The notes under the pieces were generated by a model. It ran no database searches. It was not told the DNA's origin and worked only from the letters and a program-made list of their open reading frames with translations. Positions 55,353 to 64,000 of a DNA stretch of 64,000 nucleotides are shown here, in pieces. Positions within the stretch are counted from its first letter, which is position 1; each line of letters starts with the position of its first letter. The stretch covers positions 1-64,000 of the forward strand of contig JACKHO010000009.1 of assembly GCA_020638955.1 (NCBI GenBank), read 5' to 3'. This DNA is from Planctomycetaceae bacterium. GTDB lineage: Bacteria > Planctomycetota > Planctomycetia > Planctomycetales > Planctomycetaceae. The translations under genes were made by a program, and so were the position numbers.

Positions 55353-57589
55353 CTCAACCACGCTACGACATCGAACTGCGAGGCTGTGCCCCCACGCCAC
55401 TGGCATACTACCTGAAAGCCCTCGGCATTCTCCGCCTCGTCGCCGAACAAGCCGACCCCGGCGCGAAAGGCTGGTGGGAATACGACACCTTCTGGCTGCG
55501 ATCCACGCTGGATGAAACGGGACTGGTCGAGTTCTTTCTGGAGACGTACAGCCCGACTCCGTTGGTGGGCCCATGGGGTGCGAGATCCGGTTTCTTTTCG
55601 ACCGGGACGAAAGGCGACTCAGAAGGCGCTGCACGGAACGCGCTCGATTCCATCATTGCATGTACACAGCCGCGAATGCAAACCTTTCGTCGGGCGATCG
55701 TCGAAACTGAGAGTGTGTTAAGTAGAACGGGATTTAGCACGAAGCCAGAAAAGGGTGATGACAATTTTCGATGCATGCTAACCTGTCGAAACGAACTCCC
55801 CGATGACGTACTGGCGTGGGTTGACGCTGCTCTAGTATTGCTCGAATCCGAGGCAAAGTGCCCGCCACTCCTTGGAACGGGCGGCAACGAAGGTAGTGGA
55901 AGTTACATGTCGGGGTTTGCACAGACGGTAGTTGCCGTGACGGTAAACCGACTTTGGGATCATGCGATTGCGCCGTGTTTATATGAGGACTTGTCAGCGA
56001 GTACCGGATCTGATCAAACACCAGGGCACTTCTCACCATTCGCGACGGGTGGGAAGAATGGGAGTGGAGGATTCGAGGCCGATACAGTTATGAATCCGTG
56101 GGATTACTTGCTTTGCATCGAAGGCTCAGTCGTATTCGCCGCATCCGCAGTCAAGAAACTCGAAAGCGGGAGTCGCATCGCCCCAGCCTATCCCTTCTCA
56201 GTCGAGGCCTCTGGACTCGGCCATGCGTCCTCTGCACTTTCAGACGAGTCCAGCAAACGTTCCGAGATTTGGCTACCCCTTTGGAATCGTCCAACGACTC
56301 AGCGAGAAATTGACCATGTTTTTTCTGAAGGGCGAGCGATTCTCAAGGGAAAGCATGTTGCGACAGCGACCGACTTTGCTCGCAGCATTTCTTCGCTTGG
56401 AGTGGATCGAGGGATCAGCAGCTTTCAACGCATTGGATTTCAACTTCGAAATGGAGATCGCTCTAATTTTGCAATTGGAATTAGTCGTTACGACGTGCGT
56501 TTGCGACCTCCCGTTGACTTGGTCAATGACTTGGACAAGGCAAGCTGGCTCATAGAATTTCGAAAGGTTGCATCGAATGACAAGTCTCCGCCTAGTATGA
56601 AGAAGCCACTTAGGGAGCTTGAAACCGCGATCTTCGATCTCACCAAGACAACTGAGGATCGCACAGATCAAGATTCAAGCCTAGTGCAACAACTTCTCAT
56701 TGAAATCGGATGCGCAAACCATGTCATCGGAAAATCGAAGTCGCTGCGCGAGGGAAATAGATCGAAAAAGCTTCCTGCATTGTCCCCGGTCCCGTTGCTT
56801 TCTCCGGAATGGTTGCTCAGGGCGAACGATGGCAGCGTCGAATTCCGCTTGGCCGCTGCATTGGCGAGCATGACGCATGACACAATCGGGCCATTGCGTC
56901 GGCACTTGGAACCGATCGACGTCGCGCGGCTCACTGCAAAGAAGAACCCATCAGCCAAGTGGGCCAAGGAAGATGGCGATCCTGCAATCGTCTGGGGCGG
57001 CGGCATCCTGGTCCGCAATTTGAACGCAGTTTTGTCACGGCGATTTATTGAGGCCATGAAGTCTGGAGACAAAGAACTCTTCGCACCTTTTAAAGGGCGT
57101 TGTTTTGCCTCGCTGGGAGATGTGGCACAGTTCATCCAGCAGACTGTTGATGATCGCAAAATTGAGGCCTTGCTGCGGGGGCTGATGTTGCTGGACTGGC
57201 AGAAGGTATCGCGCGAGCACGTTGCTGAACTCCGTGGGGCGGGAAGACCGTTGCCGCATGCGGCCTACGCACTCCTTAAACTGTGCCACTTGCCGCATGC
57301 CCTGGAAGACAAGGCCATCAAATTGTCTCCGCAAATTACGCGCCGGGCACTCGCCGGTGATGCGGTCGGGGCCACGCAATTGGCTGCACGCCGCTTGCTT
57401 GCCTCAGGATTTCCCCCGGCTGTTCAGCAGGTGAATTGCCCCCGTGAGCAAATCCTGCGCACTTGCGCAGCGGTGTTGTTCCCAATTTCCAGAACCTCGG
57501 AATCGAAGCTGGCCGAGGTCATTCTGGCAAAACACAAGCGTCCCGAGCCGGATCCAGAATCAAAACTCGACTCGTTGTCAGCCACATAG
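55349..57589 (+). CDS. csx17: Csx17 (Cas8-type large subunit of type I-G effector)
   Basis: A 746-residue protein starting with an ATGA overlap on cas3. The N-terminus matches the Csx17 signature: ELRGCAPTPLAYYLKALGILRLVAEQADPGAKGWWEYDTFWL. Further family-like blocks are LLGTGGNEGSGSYMSGFAQTV and NPWDYLLCIEGSVVFAASAVKKLE. Csx17 is regarded as the Cas8-like large subunit in type I-G, taking part in PAM recognition and Cas3 recruitment by analogy with other type I systems. Length is normal. Sixty-two bases separate it from csb1. Confidence 0.95.
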   Translation: MTQPRYDIELRGCAPTPLAYYLKALGILRLVAEQADPGAKGWWEYDTFWLRSTLDETGLVEFFLETYSPTPLVGPWGARSGFFSTGTKGDSEGAARNALDSIIACTQPRMQTFRRAIVETESVLSRTGFSTKPEKGDDNFRCMLTCRNELPDDVLAWVDAALVLLESEAKCPPLLGTGGNEGSGSYMSGFAQTVVAVTVNRLWDHAIAPCLYEDLSASTGSDQTPGHFSPFATGGKNGSGGFEADTVMNPWDYLLCIEGSVVFAASAVKKLESGSRIAPAYPFSVEASGLGHASSALSDESSKRSEIWLPLWNRPTTQREIDHVFSEGRAILKGKHVATATDFARSISSLGVDRGISSFQRIGFQLRNGDRSNFAIGISRYDVRLRPPVDLVNDLDKASWLIEFRKVASNDKSPPSMKKPLRELETAIFDLTKTTEDRTDQDSSLVQQLLIEIGCANHVIGKSKSLREGNRSKKLPALSPVPLLSPEWLLRANDGSVEFRLAAALASMTHDTIGPLRRHLEPIDVARLTAKKNPSAKWAKEDGDPAIVWGGGILVRNLNAVLSRRFIEAMKSGDKELFAPFKGRCFASLGDVAQFIQQTVDDRKIEALLRGLMLLDWQKVSREHVAELRGAGRPLPHAAYALLKLCHLPHALEDKAIKLSPQITRRALAGDAVGATQLAARRLLASGFPPAVQQVNCPREQILRTCAAVLFPISRTSESKLAEVILAKHKRPEPDPESKLDSLSAT

Positions 57590-57651
57590 TTCGTTCGATC
57601 TCACCCCCGTTCACGGCCACCGCCGTCACATTACTAACCACAGGAGTAACC

Positions 57652-58620
57652 ATGTCTCTCGATCTCACGTCTCTCAACAATCAGCCTCGATTGCTGATTG
57701 AAGTTCCGCTCAAGCCGGTGCAGGGCTCCCGCTTTCAACCAACAGGCTTTCCCGATTTGGGGGCGGCGACATTCAAGGGCTTCGACAATGAGGGTAAACC
57801 CGTCGATTGCCTGCTGGTGGAATCGGCTCAGTCAATGGCCAATCGGCTCGAAGCCGTCTGCTGGGACGAAGGTAAAGGACAGTTGGTCGACGAACTTCAG
57901 GGGCTCCCTTACGTCGAGGTATCCGAGGGGGACAAGGTGATTACCAATTCAATTCTGGAATCACATCGACTAAATAGCCCGTACATTCTTGAAAGTCAGG
58001 ATCGGTCGTTCTTCGATCAGTTGAAGGAGGAACTTGGCGGACTGGAGGTGGGCCGCGTTGATATTCGCCTGCTTGCTAGAGTGCTTCTCAAGTTTGATCC
58101 GAATGCACTTCTCCATGGAATCTTTCTGGCGAAAAAGGAGTTGGCGGGTGGACGTCTTCGATTGCCACGCGTTCTTTCGAGCTTCATCGAAGCGAAGCAC
58201 GTCGAAGTTGTCTCCAGTGGTGGCGTGAAGAACGACAGCCACGATCCGCAAGGAGACACCTCCAAGGGCTTCGGCAACGTTCCATTTCATCGCGAAGAAT
58301 ATGCAGCCCCGTTCATCACCGCCTACTTCAATCTCGATCTCGCGCAGCTCCGGGGCTACGGCCTGGGCCAGGAGGCTGAGAACCTGTTGATTGCATTGGC
58401 ACTATTCAAAATTCGGAAATTCCTGTTTGGAGGACTTAGGCTGCGAACAGCATGCGACTTCGACGCAGGAGACATTGTGGTAAAGCGGCCGGAGGGCTTC
58501 GCACTCCCCAGCCTGAACGACCTCTCGTCGGAGCTTCCAATGCTCTTGAAGGCCGCCTCCAGCTCATTTGCCGATCCCAGGATTACCGCCGTCGCCTACC
58601 AGCCGAAGGGCAAGAAATAG
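57652..58620 (+). CDS. csb1: Csb1 (Cas7, GSU0053 family) backbone subunit
   Basis: A 322-residue protein; the ATG at 57652 has AGGAG at 5 nt, while an upstream frame overlapping csx17 lacks similarity. Csb1 is the Cas7-type protein that polymerises along the crRNA. Family features visible: GSRFQPTGFPDLGAATF, CLLVESAQSMANRLEAVCW near the N-terminus, NSILESHRLNSPYI, and ARVLLKFDPNALLHGIFLAKKELAGGRLRLPRVLSSFIEA. Two bases separate it from csb2, so translation is coupled. Confidence 0.96.
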   Translation: MSLDLTSLNNQPRLLIEVPLKPVQGSRFQPTGFPDLGAATFKGFDNEGKPVDCLLVESAQSMANRLEAVCWDEGKGQLVDELQGLPYVEVSEGDKVITNSILESHRLNSPYILESQDRSFFDQLKEELGGLEVGRVDIRLLARVLLKFDPNALLHGIFLAKKELAGGRLRLPRVLSSFIEAKHVEVVSSGGVKNDSHDPQGDTSKGFGNVPFHREEYAAPFITAYFNLDLAQLRGYGLGQEAENLLIALALFKIRKFLFGGLRLRTACDFDAGDIVVKRPEGFALPSLNDLSSELPMLLKAASSSFADPRITAVAYQPKGKK

Positions 58621-58622
58621 CC

Positions 58623-60293
58623 ATGCTTAGTATCGAACTCCGATTTCCTGCCGGGAAGTGGCATGCCACGCCGTGGGGACGGCAGGTGAACGAAGGGGCA
58701 GTCGAATGGCCACCGGCACCTTGGAGACTCCTGCGGGCGCTGATAGCCGCATGGCATCACAAATTTCCCGATGTCTCTGAAGTCGACATGCAGTCGCTTG
58801 TTGGGGCGATAGCAAGTCCACCAGAGTATTGGCTGCCAGCGATTTCACACGGGCATACGCGACATTACATGCCAGCTGCAAAAGACGAGAAGACCAAGAT
58901 CTTCGACACATTCATCACACTGGCGCCGCAAGATCCGGTCGTCATTGTCTGGCCGAACGTCAAATTGAATGAATCGCAACGCACGCTACTACAGCAACTC
59001 CTGGAGTCGCTGTCGTACTTCGGTCGCGCCGAGTCATGGGTGATATCCAAGGTCAGCGACCGGGACTGTAGTCGCTGGGCCAACAGCCATGTGCTGGCCG
59101 CGCCGCGCAACGGTCATGGCGTGCTAGACCACCAGGAACTGGTCCGTCTGCTGGTGTTAGCCAATCCCGATGAATTCGCGAATTGGCGAGGCAACATGCT
59201 CAGTGAACTCAAGGAACGGCGGCTCATCGAGAAACGAGCCGCCGCAGATAAGAAAGGTAAGCCGACAGACAACATCAAGCTGAGTGCCAAGGAAACTGTC
59301 TCCGTGGAGTCCTCGGTTCCCGCCGACCTCTTCACGGCACTGCACGCCGACACGAACGACCTGCGCAAAGCGGGTTGGAATCGACCGCCTGGCAGCCAAT
59401 GGATGGATTATGTGCGCGAGCGGCAATTGCCCGTCATGGTGTTTCCCTCGTCCCCTCGCAGAACCACTTTGTCGCCCACAGTCGCACGTTACGCCCTTGC
59501 CAGCGCTGTGTGTCCACGGCTGACTGAGGCTCTGATCATTGGTGAGCGCGTGAGAACGTCTCTCATCAAGATTTCGGACGGCGCCGCGATTTTTGTCGGA
59601 AGAGAAACTTCGTCGAAGGCAAACGTAATTAGTAAAGGACACAAGCACGCACATTTTCTCTGTGAGTCCAATCATCGGCTTGGGTCAACAGGACACGTAC
59701 CAGGAGGTATTACACACGTCACAATCTATGCACCTGCGGCGTTCAGCAAGGACCACGACGACGCCCTCGGCCAATTTCGTGAAACTTGGGGTAACGACGG
59801 CCACAATTTGCAATACGTTCTTCTCGGCATCGGCCAGCCTGAAGATTTTGGTGGCATTGACGAAAAGAAAGGGCAATCGCCCATCCTCGCCAACAGTCGC
59901 GTATGGGTTTCCCGCACGCCATTTGTTCCGGCTGACCGATTGCGTCGCAAATATAATCTCACCGATCACGCCGAGCGACATCGATGCCAGAATGATCTCG
60001 CACGCATTATTCGCAAGGAACTTGAACGGCGAATGTGGCTGCAAGAACACTCCGCGGAGCTTATCAGTGTTGAAGCAATGCTTGAACCTCATCAAGCCGG
60101 AACAATGCTGGGAGGTACGTTCACATCCTGGCCAAAGTTTCGCATGGAGCGATCCCGAGGCGGCGGGAAGCGTGGCAATTCTGGCGGCTTCGGTCTCAAA
60201 CTCACGTTTGCCACGTCCGTTCGAGGCCCCATTGTGCTTGGCTACGGTGCCCACTTCGGTCTTGGCCAGTTTGTTCCCCAGAGTCAGGGCTAA
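58623..60293 (+). CDS. csb2: Csb2 (Cas5-Cas6 fusion, GSU0054 family)
   Basis: A 556-residue protein starting at the ATG two bases after csb1. The first part is the Cas5-like RAMP: LSIELRFPAGKWHATPWGRQVNEGAVEWPPAPWRLLRALIAAW is diagnostic for the family. The C-terminal part is Cas6-like with a glycine-rich loop (RGGGKRGNSGGFGLKLTF and VLGYGAHFGLGQF). In type I-G this fusion both caps the 5' end of the crRNA and cleaves the pre-crRNA at the repeat hairpin. Full length. The gap of 218 bp to cas4-cas1 holds no gene that I can recognise. Confidence 0.95.
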   Translation: MLSIELRFPAGKWHATPWGRQVNEGAVEWPPAPWRLLRALIAAWHHKFPDVSEVDMQSLVGAIASPPEYWLPAISHGHTRHYMPAAKDEKTKIFDTFITLAPQDPVVIVWPNVKLNESQRTLLQQLLESLSYFGRAESWVISKVSDRDCSRWANSHVLAAPRNGHGVLDHQELVRLLVLANPDEFANWRGNMLSELKERRLIEKRAAADKKGKPTDNIKLSAKETVSVESSVPADLFTALHADTNDLRKAGWNRPPGSQWMDYVRERQLPVMVFPSSPRRTTLSPTVARYALASAVCPRLTEALIIGERVRTSLIKISDGAAIFVGRETSSKANVISKGHKHAHFLCESNHRLGSTGHVPGGITHVTIYAPAAFSKDHDDALGQFRETWGNDGHNLQYVLLGIGQPEDFGGIDEKKGQSPILANSRVWVSRTPFVPADRLRRKYNLTDHAERHRCQNDLARIIRKELERRMWLQEHSAELISVEAMLEPHQAGTMLGGTFTSWPKFRMERSRGGGKRGNSGGFGLKLTFATSVRGPIVLGYGAHFGLGQFVPQSQG

Positions 60294-60511
60294 AGCATAC
60301 GAGGCTCAATTTTGAAGTTTTGGATGATCTCGTCCGCAGTTTTCTGCGTATTCCTATGTTGTTCCCGGGCTCAAAATTGGAGCGAGGCCGGTTTCGTCAG
60401 GGAGGGCTTCCTTGGACTTGGTGACGGAATTTGGGTTGTGTTGAGACAGCTCCCGCGACCAATACTTTGAAAGGGCGGCGGCAGGCTGAGCCCGGTCCGG
60501 CTTCACAGCTC

Positions 60512-62266
60512 ATGATTTCCGGTCCCGTTTCTACTCACAACTCCTCAACCACTTCACCCACAAACCGAACGGACGCGGAACTCATTCCGGTTCGCATGCT
60601 CAATGAATTCACCTACTGTCCCCGGCTCGGCTATCTCGAATGGGTGCAGGGAGAGTGGGCGGAAAACATTGAAACCATGGAAGGGACGTTCGGGCACCGC
60701 AATGTCGACAAGGCGGACCGCAAATCGATACTTGCAGCCGACAAGAAGACCGATGCGGGAAGCGAAGATGATCAGTCTGAAAAGACCATCCACGCACGCT
60801 CCATGACACTCGCTTCGGAGCAGGATGGGATTCTGGCCAAGCTTGACTTGCTGGAACTCTCGGGAAGCATTGCCACACCCGTCGACTACAAACGAGGCCA
60901 GGTCCCCGACCTGCCAGAAGGAGCATGGGAACCCGAACGCGTTCAGCTCTGTGCGCAGGGACTCATTTTGCAGGCAAACGGATACACCTGCACCGAAGGC
61001 GTGATTTACTACATTGCGTCGAAAAGACGGGTCGTCATTTCCTTTACGCCAGAGCTCATCGCGCGTACGCGGCAGTTGATTGCTGATTTCCGTCAAACCG
61101 CTTCCGAGGGTATGTGTCCACCGCCGCTGGAAGACAGCCCCAAATGCCCTCGATGTTCGCTGGTTGGTATTTGCCTCCCCGACGAAACCAATCTGCTTCT
61201 GCATCAACTGGAAATCATCAACGACACACCACCCACGCCGCAGCTGCCGCGTAAACTTCTCCCAGCAAGGCACAATGCATTGCCCCTGTACGTACAGCAG
61301 CAGGGAGCATTCGTCGGAAAATCCGGTGAACGCCTGACGGTGAAACTGAAAGGCGAAGAACTCGCGAGCATCCGCTTGCTCGACGTCTCTCAGGTGTGCG
61401 TTTACGGCAACGTTATGTTCTCCGCACATGCCATCAAGGAACTCACGCTAAGGAACATCCCCATTGTGCATCTCACCTACGGCGGCTGGTTTCACAGTCT
61501 GACCACCGGCCTCAGCCACAAGAACGTTGAGCTCCGAATTCAGCAGTATCGCACCGCTGAGAATGCGGCGGCGTCACTGGCCATCGCACGGCAATTCATC
61601 GCAGGGAAAATCAAGAATTGTCGCACGCTGCTTCGGCGTCATCTGGGTGATCGCGAAGCTCCCGTACTTCGCCATTTGTCCGAATACTACAAACGTGTGC
61701 ACCGTGCCGAGTCCGCCGAGACGCTGCTCGGCCTGGAAGGGATGGCGGCCAAAGAATACTTCGGTGGTTTCTTTTCCCTACTTGCCGGACAATCGGAGTT
61801 TGACGTCAGCAGCCGCAACCGACGACCACCGCGCGATCCCGTCAATGCCGTGCTGTCATTTGTCTACAGCCTGCTGACCAAGGAACTCACCGTAACGCTG
61901 AACTCGGTGGGGTTCGATCCCATGCTCGGATTCTTTCATCGCCCCCGTTACGGACGTCCGTCGCTGGCCCTCGATTTGGCCGAAGAGTTTCGACCAATCA
62001 TCGCCGATTCCGTCACACTCACGGTCTTTAACAATGGCGAAGTCAACGGCGATTCGTTCATCGAACGCGCCGGCGCAGTCGCCATGACCGATGCCGGTCG
62101 CCGCAGTGTCATTTCAGCCTTCGAACGGCGACTCCAAACGGAAATCACGCATCCCATATTTGGCTATAAAGTGAGCTACCGCCGTATTCTGGAAGTCCAA
62201 GCCCGACTGCTCGCCCGTCACCTGCTCGGAGAACTTCCGGAGTACCCGAGTTTCGTAACACGTTAA
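60512..62266 (+). CDS. cas4-cas1: Cas4-Cas1 fusion, spacer acquisition integrase
   Basis: From the ATG at 60512 (584 residues; no clear ribosome site, and a frame from 60431 or a later ATG at 60596 remain possible). The Cas4 domain (to ~residue 240) has ELIPVRMLNEFTYCPRLGYLEW and PVDYKRGQVPDLPE, with Fe-S ligands Cys36 and Cys212, Cys215, Cys221 (PKCPRCSLVGICLPDE). The Cas1 domain follows from about residue 250 (LYVQQQGAFVGKSGERLTV). Its metal-binding catalytic set is Glu409 in LLGLEGMAAKEYF, His476 in GFFHRPRYG and Asp488 in LALDLAEEFRP. Cas4 trims and checks the PAM end of prespacers, Cas1 inserts them. The fusion is typical of type I-G. Confidence 0.96.
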   Translation: MISGPVSTHNSSTTSPTNRTDAELIPVRMLNEFTYCPRLGYLEWVQGEWAENIETMEGTFGHRNVDKADRKSILAADKKTDAGSEDDQSEKTIHARSMTLASEQDGILAKLDLLELSGSIATPVDYKRGQVPDLPEGAWEPERVQLCAQGLILQANGYTCTEGVIYYIASKRRVVISFTPELIARTRQLIADFRQTASEGMCPPPLEDSPKCPRCSLVGICLPDETNLLLHQLEIINDTPPTPQLPRKLLPARHNALPLYVQQQGAFVGKSGERLTVKLKGEELASIRLLDVSQVCVYGNVMFSAHAIKELTLRNIPIVHLTYGGWFHSLTTGLSHKNVELRIQQYRTAENAAASLAIARQFIAGKIKNCRTLLRRHLGDREAPVLRHLSEYYKRVHRAESAETLLGLEGMAAKEYFGGFFSLLAGQSEFDVSSRNRRPPRDPVNAVLSFVYSLLTKELTVTLNSVGFDPMLGFFHRPRYGRPSLALDLAEEFRPIIADSVTLTVFNNGEVNGDSFIERAGAVAMTDAGRRSVISAFERRLQTEITHPIFGYKVSYRRILEVQARLLARHLLGELPEYPSFVTR

Positions 62267-62336
62267 CCCAGTTCAGTCTCTCAACCACCTCAACTGGCCA
62301 CCGACCCATCTACGCGGCACGGCCGGCTCAACGACT

Positions 62337-62630
62337 ATGCGAAACGTCTATCTCATTGCCTACGACATTACCTGCGATAAGCGGTATCGCAGAGTGTACA
62401 AGTCCATGCGCGGACACGGGGACGCCGTTCAGTATTCTGTGTTTCGATGTGAACTCACCGACATGGAACTGCAGGGACTTAAGGAACAATTGTGGCCCGT
62501 GCTGAATTTGCATGAGGACCGTGTCATGATTGTTGACCTCGGCCCTGTTGCTGGTCGCGGCGATGAGTGTCTGGAATTCTGGGGAGTTCCCTGCTCCGTG
62601 CCAACAAGCCGCCAGGCTGGTATTATCTAG
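62337..62630 (+). CDS. cas2: Cas2
   Basis: A 97-residue ferredoxin-fold protein that bridges two Cas1 dimers. VYLIAYDITCDKRYRRVYKSMRGHGDAVQYSVFRCELT shows the strand-1 Asp (YDI) and the usual QYSVF strand. The region EDRVMIVDLGPVAG is the final strand. It begins 70 bp after cas4-cas1 and ends 224 bp before the first CRISPR repeat. Confidence 0.95.
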   Translation: MRNVYLIAYDITCDKRYRRVYKSMRGHGDAVQYSVFRCELTDMELQGLKEQLWPVLNLHEDRVMIVDLGPVAGRGDECLEFWGVPCSVPTSRQAGII

Positions 62631-62736
62631 TTGTGAATTTGTTGGCTGCAATGTCAGGGATTTGCTAGAATCTTGGCGTGCGAGAGTTGCGGTGCGGCAA
62701 AAACCATGGGCAGCCCTCGCAGCTGGAACTTGTTCT

Positions 62737-62765
62737 TTGACAACTGGTTAAGGATAGCCTATGAC
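62737..62765 (+). promoter_or_regulatory. Probable leader promoter of the CRISPR array
   Basis: TTGACA (62737-62742) and TATGAC (62760-62765) are spaced by exactly 17 bp, close to the sigma-70 consensus, in the 224-bp leader between cas2 and the first repeat. Transcription would start about 80 nt before the array on the plus strand, the same direction as the cas genes. Confidence 0.6.
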
Positions 62766-62854
62766 ATTGAGAACCATTCCCTTGCATAGCCAGACGTCAC
62801 CCCTCGCAAACTGCCGCGCAACCTGTTGCCAGCTAACGGCTGCAGACGCGGGCG

Positions 62855-64000
62855 GTCTTCCGGTCTGAAAACGACCGGCCCCATTGAAGCCGGCGGGAAA
62901 GGCGACGACGCATGGGATTTGATCACGTCTTCCGGTCTGAAAACGACCGGCCCCATTGAAGCGTGTGCGACGGTCAGTCTGGCGTACAAGACGTAGAGGT
63001 CTTCCGGTCTGAAAACGACCGGCCCCATTGAAGCGGTCACTTACTGGGGATCGTTGCACGTTTTCGCGCTTGTCTTCCGGTCTGAAAACGACCGGCCCCA
63101 TTGAAGCGATTCGGTGCCTTGTTCGTACCAGTCCCCGGAGGTGTCTTCCGGTCTGAAAACGACCGGCCCCATTGAAGCATCCTCAAAATCAACCGAATTC
63201 CACGCCCCGTGCCGTCTTCCGGTCTGAAAACGACCGGCCCCATTGAAGCTCCGTCGATTGTCGCTGCAATTGGTGATGCTGCCAGGTCTTCCGGTCTGAA
63301 AACGACCGGCCCCATTGAAGCGTAACGATCCTCAGCAACTGCAGGTCTTTCTCCATGTCGTCTTCCGGTCTGAAAACGACCGGCCCCATTGAAGCAAGAA
63401 CGGGTCAGTGCCGTTGATGCTCACGCTCGTCGTCTTCCGGTCTGAAAACGACCGGCCCCATTGAAGCACGACGTGCCCGCAGCGTCGGACTACGTCGATT
63501 GGAAGTCTTCCGGTCTGAAAACGACCGGCCCCATTGAAGCGTATATGGCGGCGGCAGCCTGTTACACACAAAGCCCGTCTTCCGGTCTGAAAACGACCGG
63601 CCCCATTGAAGCCATGCAGGGGATGTCACCACAACACCCAACGCGGACGTCTTCCGGTCTGAAAACGACCGGCCCCATTGAAGCGCCACGCGTGGCCATC
63701 GGTGTGGAATGGCTATTCGAGTCTTCCGGTCTGAAAACGACCGGCCCCATTGAAGCTTTCCGGATCGATGGCCGCCGATTGCGCCAGTGTCGTCTTCCGG
63801 TCTGAAAACGACCGGCCCCATTGAAGCCCGTCTTGGCTGTGGATGCATCGAAGGTATGGACGAGGTCTTCCGGTCTGAAAACGACCGGCCCCATTGAAGC
63901 CCCCACTCCGGATCATGTGGCCCGGGATCGAATCCCGAGTCTTCCGGTCTGAAAACGACCGGCCCCATTGAAGCAAATTGTGGCCGAGATGTTCCATTAA
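62855..64000 (+). CRISPR. Type I-G CRISPR array, at least 16 repeats, continues past window end
   Basis: Sixteen identical 36-nt repeats (beginning GTCTTCCGGTCTG and ending CCCCATTGAAGC) start at 62855, 62927, 62999, 63072, 63143, 63214, 63286, 63360, 63432, 63505, 63577, 63649, 63721, 63792, 63865 and 63939. Fifteen complete spacers of 35-38 nt all differ; the sixteenth is cut by the window end after 26 nt. Each repeat holds CCGGTC (positions 6-11) and GACCGG (19-24), a 6-bp stem with a 7-nt loop that the Cas6 part of Csb2 would cleave. The leader side, next to cas2, is at 62855. No repeat shows decay, so the distal end is beyond the window. Confidence 0.98.

Noticed and set aside
57463..57651. 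Upstream extension of csb1 overlapping csx17
   Set aside because: The extended N-terminus has no similarity to the family, while the ATG at 57652 has a strong AGGAG site.
63405..63968. Open frames running through the CRISPR repeats
   Set aside because: The 36-nt repeat is a multiple of three, and its translation gives the repeated MGPVVFRPED pattern; this is an artefact of the array.

Overview
The window looks like chromosomal DNA of a planctomycete. The signs are a DUF1559 pilin-like protein, a DUF1580 protein, a giant secreted protein whose N-terminus carries the ESLEDRTLLA motif, a degenerate leucine-rich-like repeat protein, a Cys-type sulfatase, and generally long housekeeping genes. 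Identification to genus is not possible from sequence alone.

Left accessory region (1 to about 16,010). A 5'-truncated EgtD-like methyltransferase and a polytopic membrane protein form a pair. They are followed by a planctomycete repeat protein, an intact IS3-family element (3876-5151, 3-bp target duplication GAA) and remnants of two other IS3-type elements. Next comes the 3' half of a DUF2357/PD-(D/E)XK nuclease gene, cut off exactly at the end of an IS21-family element (7073-9621) whose istB carries a 1-nt frameshift. From there to tRNA-Arg(CCT) at 15,937-16,010 lies an integrated element, all on the minus strand. It holds a tyrosine integrase interrupted by one in-frame TAG, a large unknown protein, a DUF1580 protein behind an RBS-sequestering hairpin, a minimal serine-recombinase-like protein lacking the catalytic serine, and a DUF927 helicase-like protein. 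Iteron-like repeats and several perfect palindromes lie between these genes.

Core region (16,200-47,960). This contains an inverse-autotransporter-like beta-helix protein, a PilZ protein, two polytopic membrane proteins (YfhO and GT39 families), a DUF1559 protein, Tex, a HEAT-repeat protein, TopA, a SurA/PpiD-like protein, a COX3-like protein, the LEDRTLLA giant protein, TrpF, an ABC exporter whose permease is fused to a CPBP protease, a sulfatase, an MTA/SAH-nucleosidase-like protein, Bcp and tRNA-Ser(GCT).

Right accessory region (47,960-64,000). An intact tyrosine integrase, an excisionase-like HTH protein and a 375-aa unknown lie next to tRNA-Ser. A complete type I-G (formerly I-U) CRISPR-Cas system follows on the plus strand: WYL regulator, a 68-aa unknown protein, Cas3 (helicase then HD), Csx17/Cas8, Csb1/Cas7, Csb2/Cas5-Cas6, Cas4-Cas1 fusion and Cas2. 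After a leader with a recognisable promoter comes an array of at least 16 identical 36-nt repeats running off the window end. The Cas proteins supply adaptation (Cas4-1, Cas2), crRNA processing and surveillance (Csb2, Csb1, Csx17) and target destruction (Cas3). The least explained parts of this locus are the small protein before cas3 and the palindrome plus mini-ORF upstream of the WYL gene. The left integrated element is the best candidate for an undescribed mobile system.
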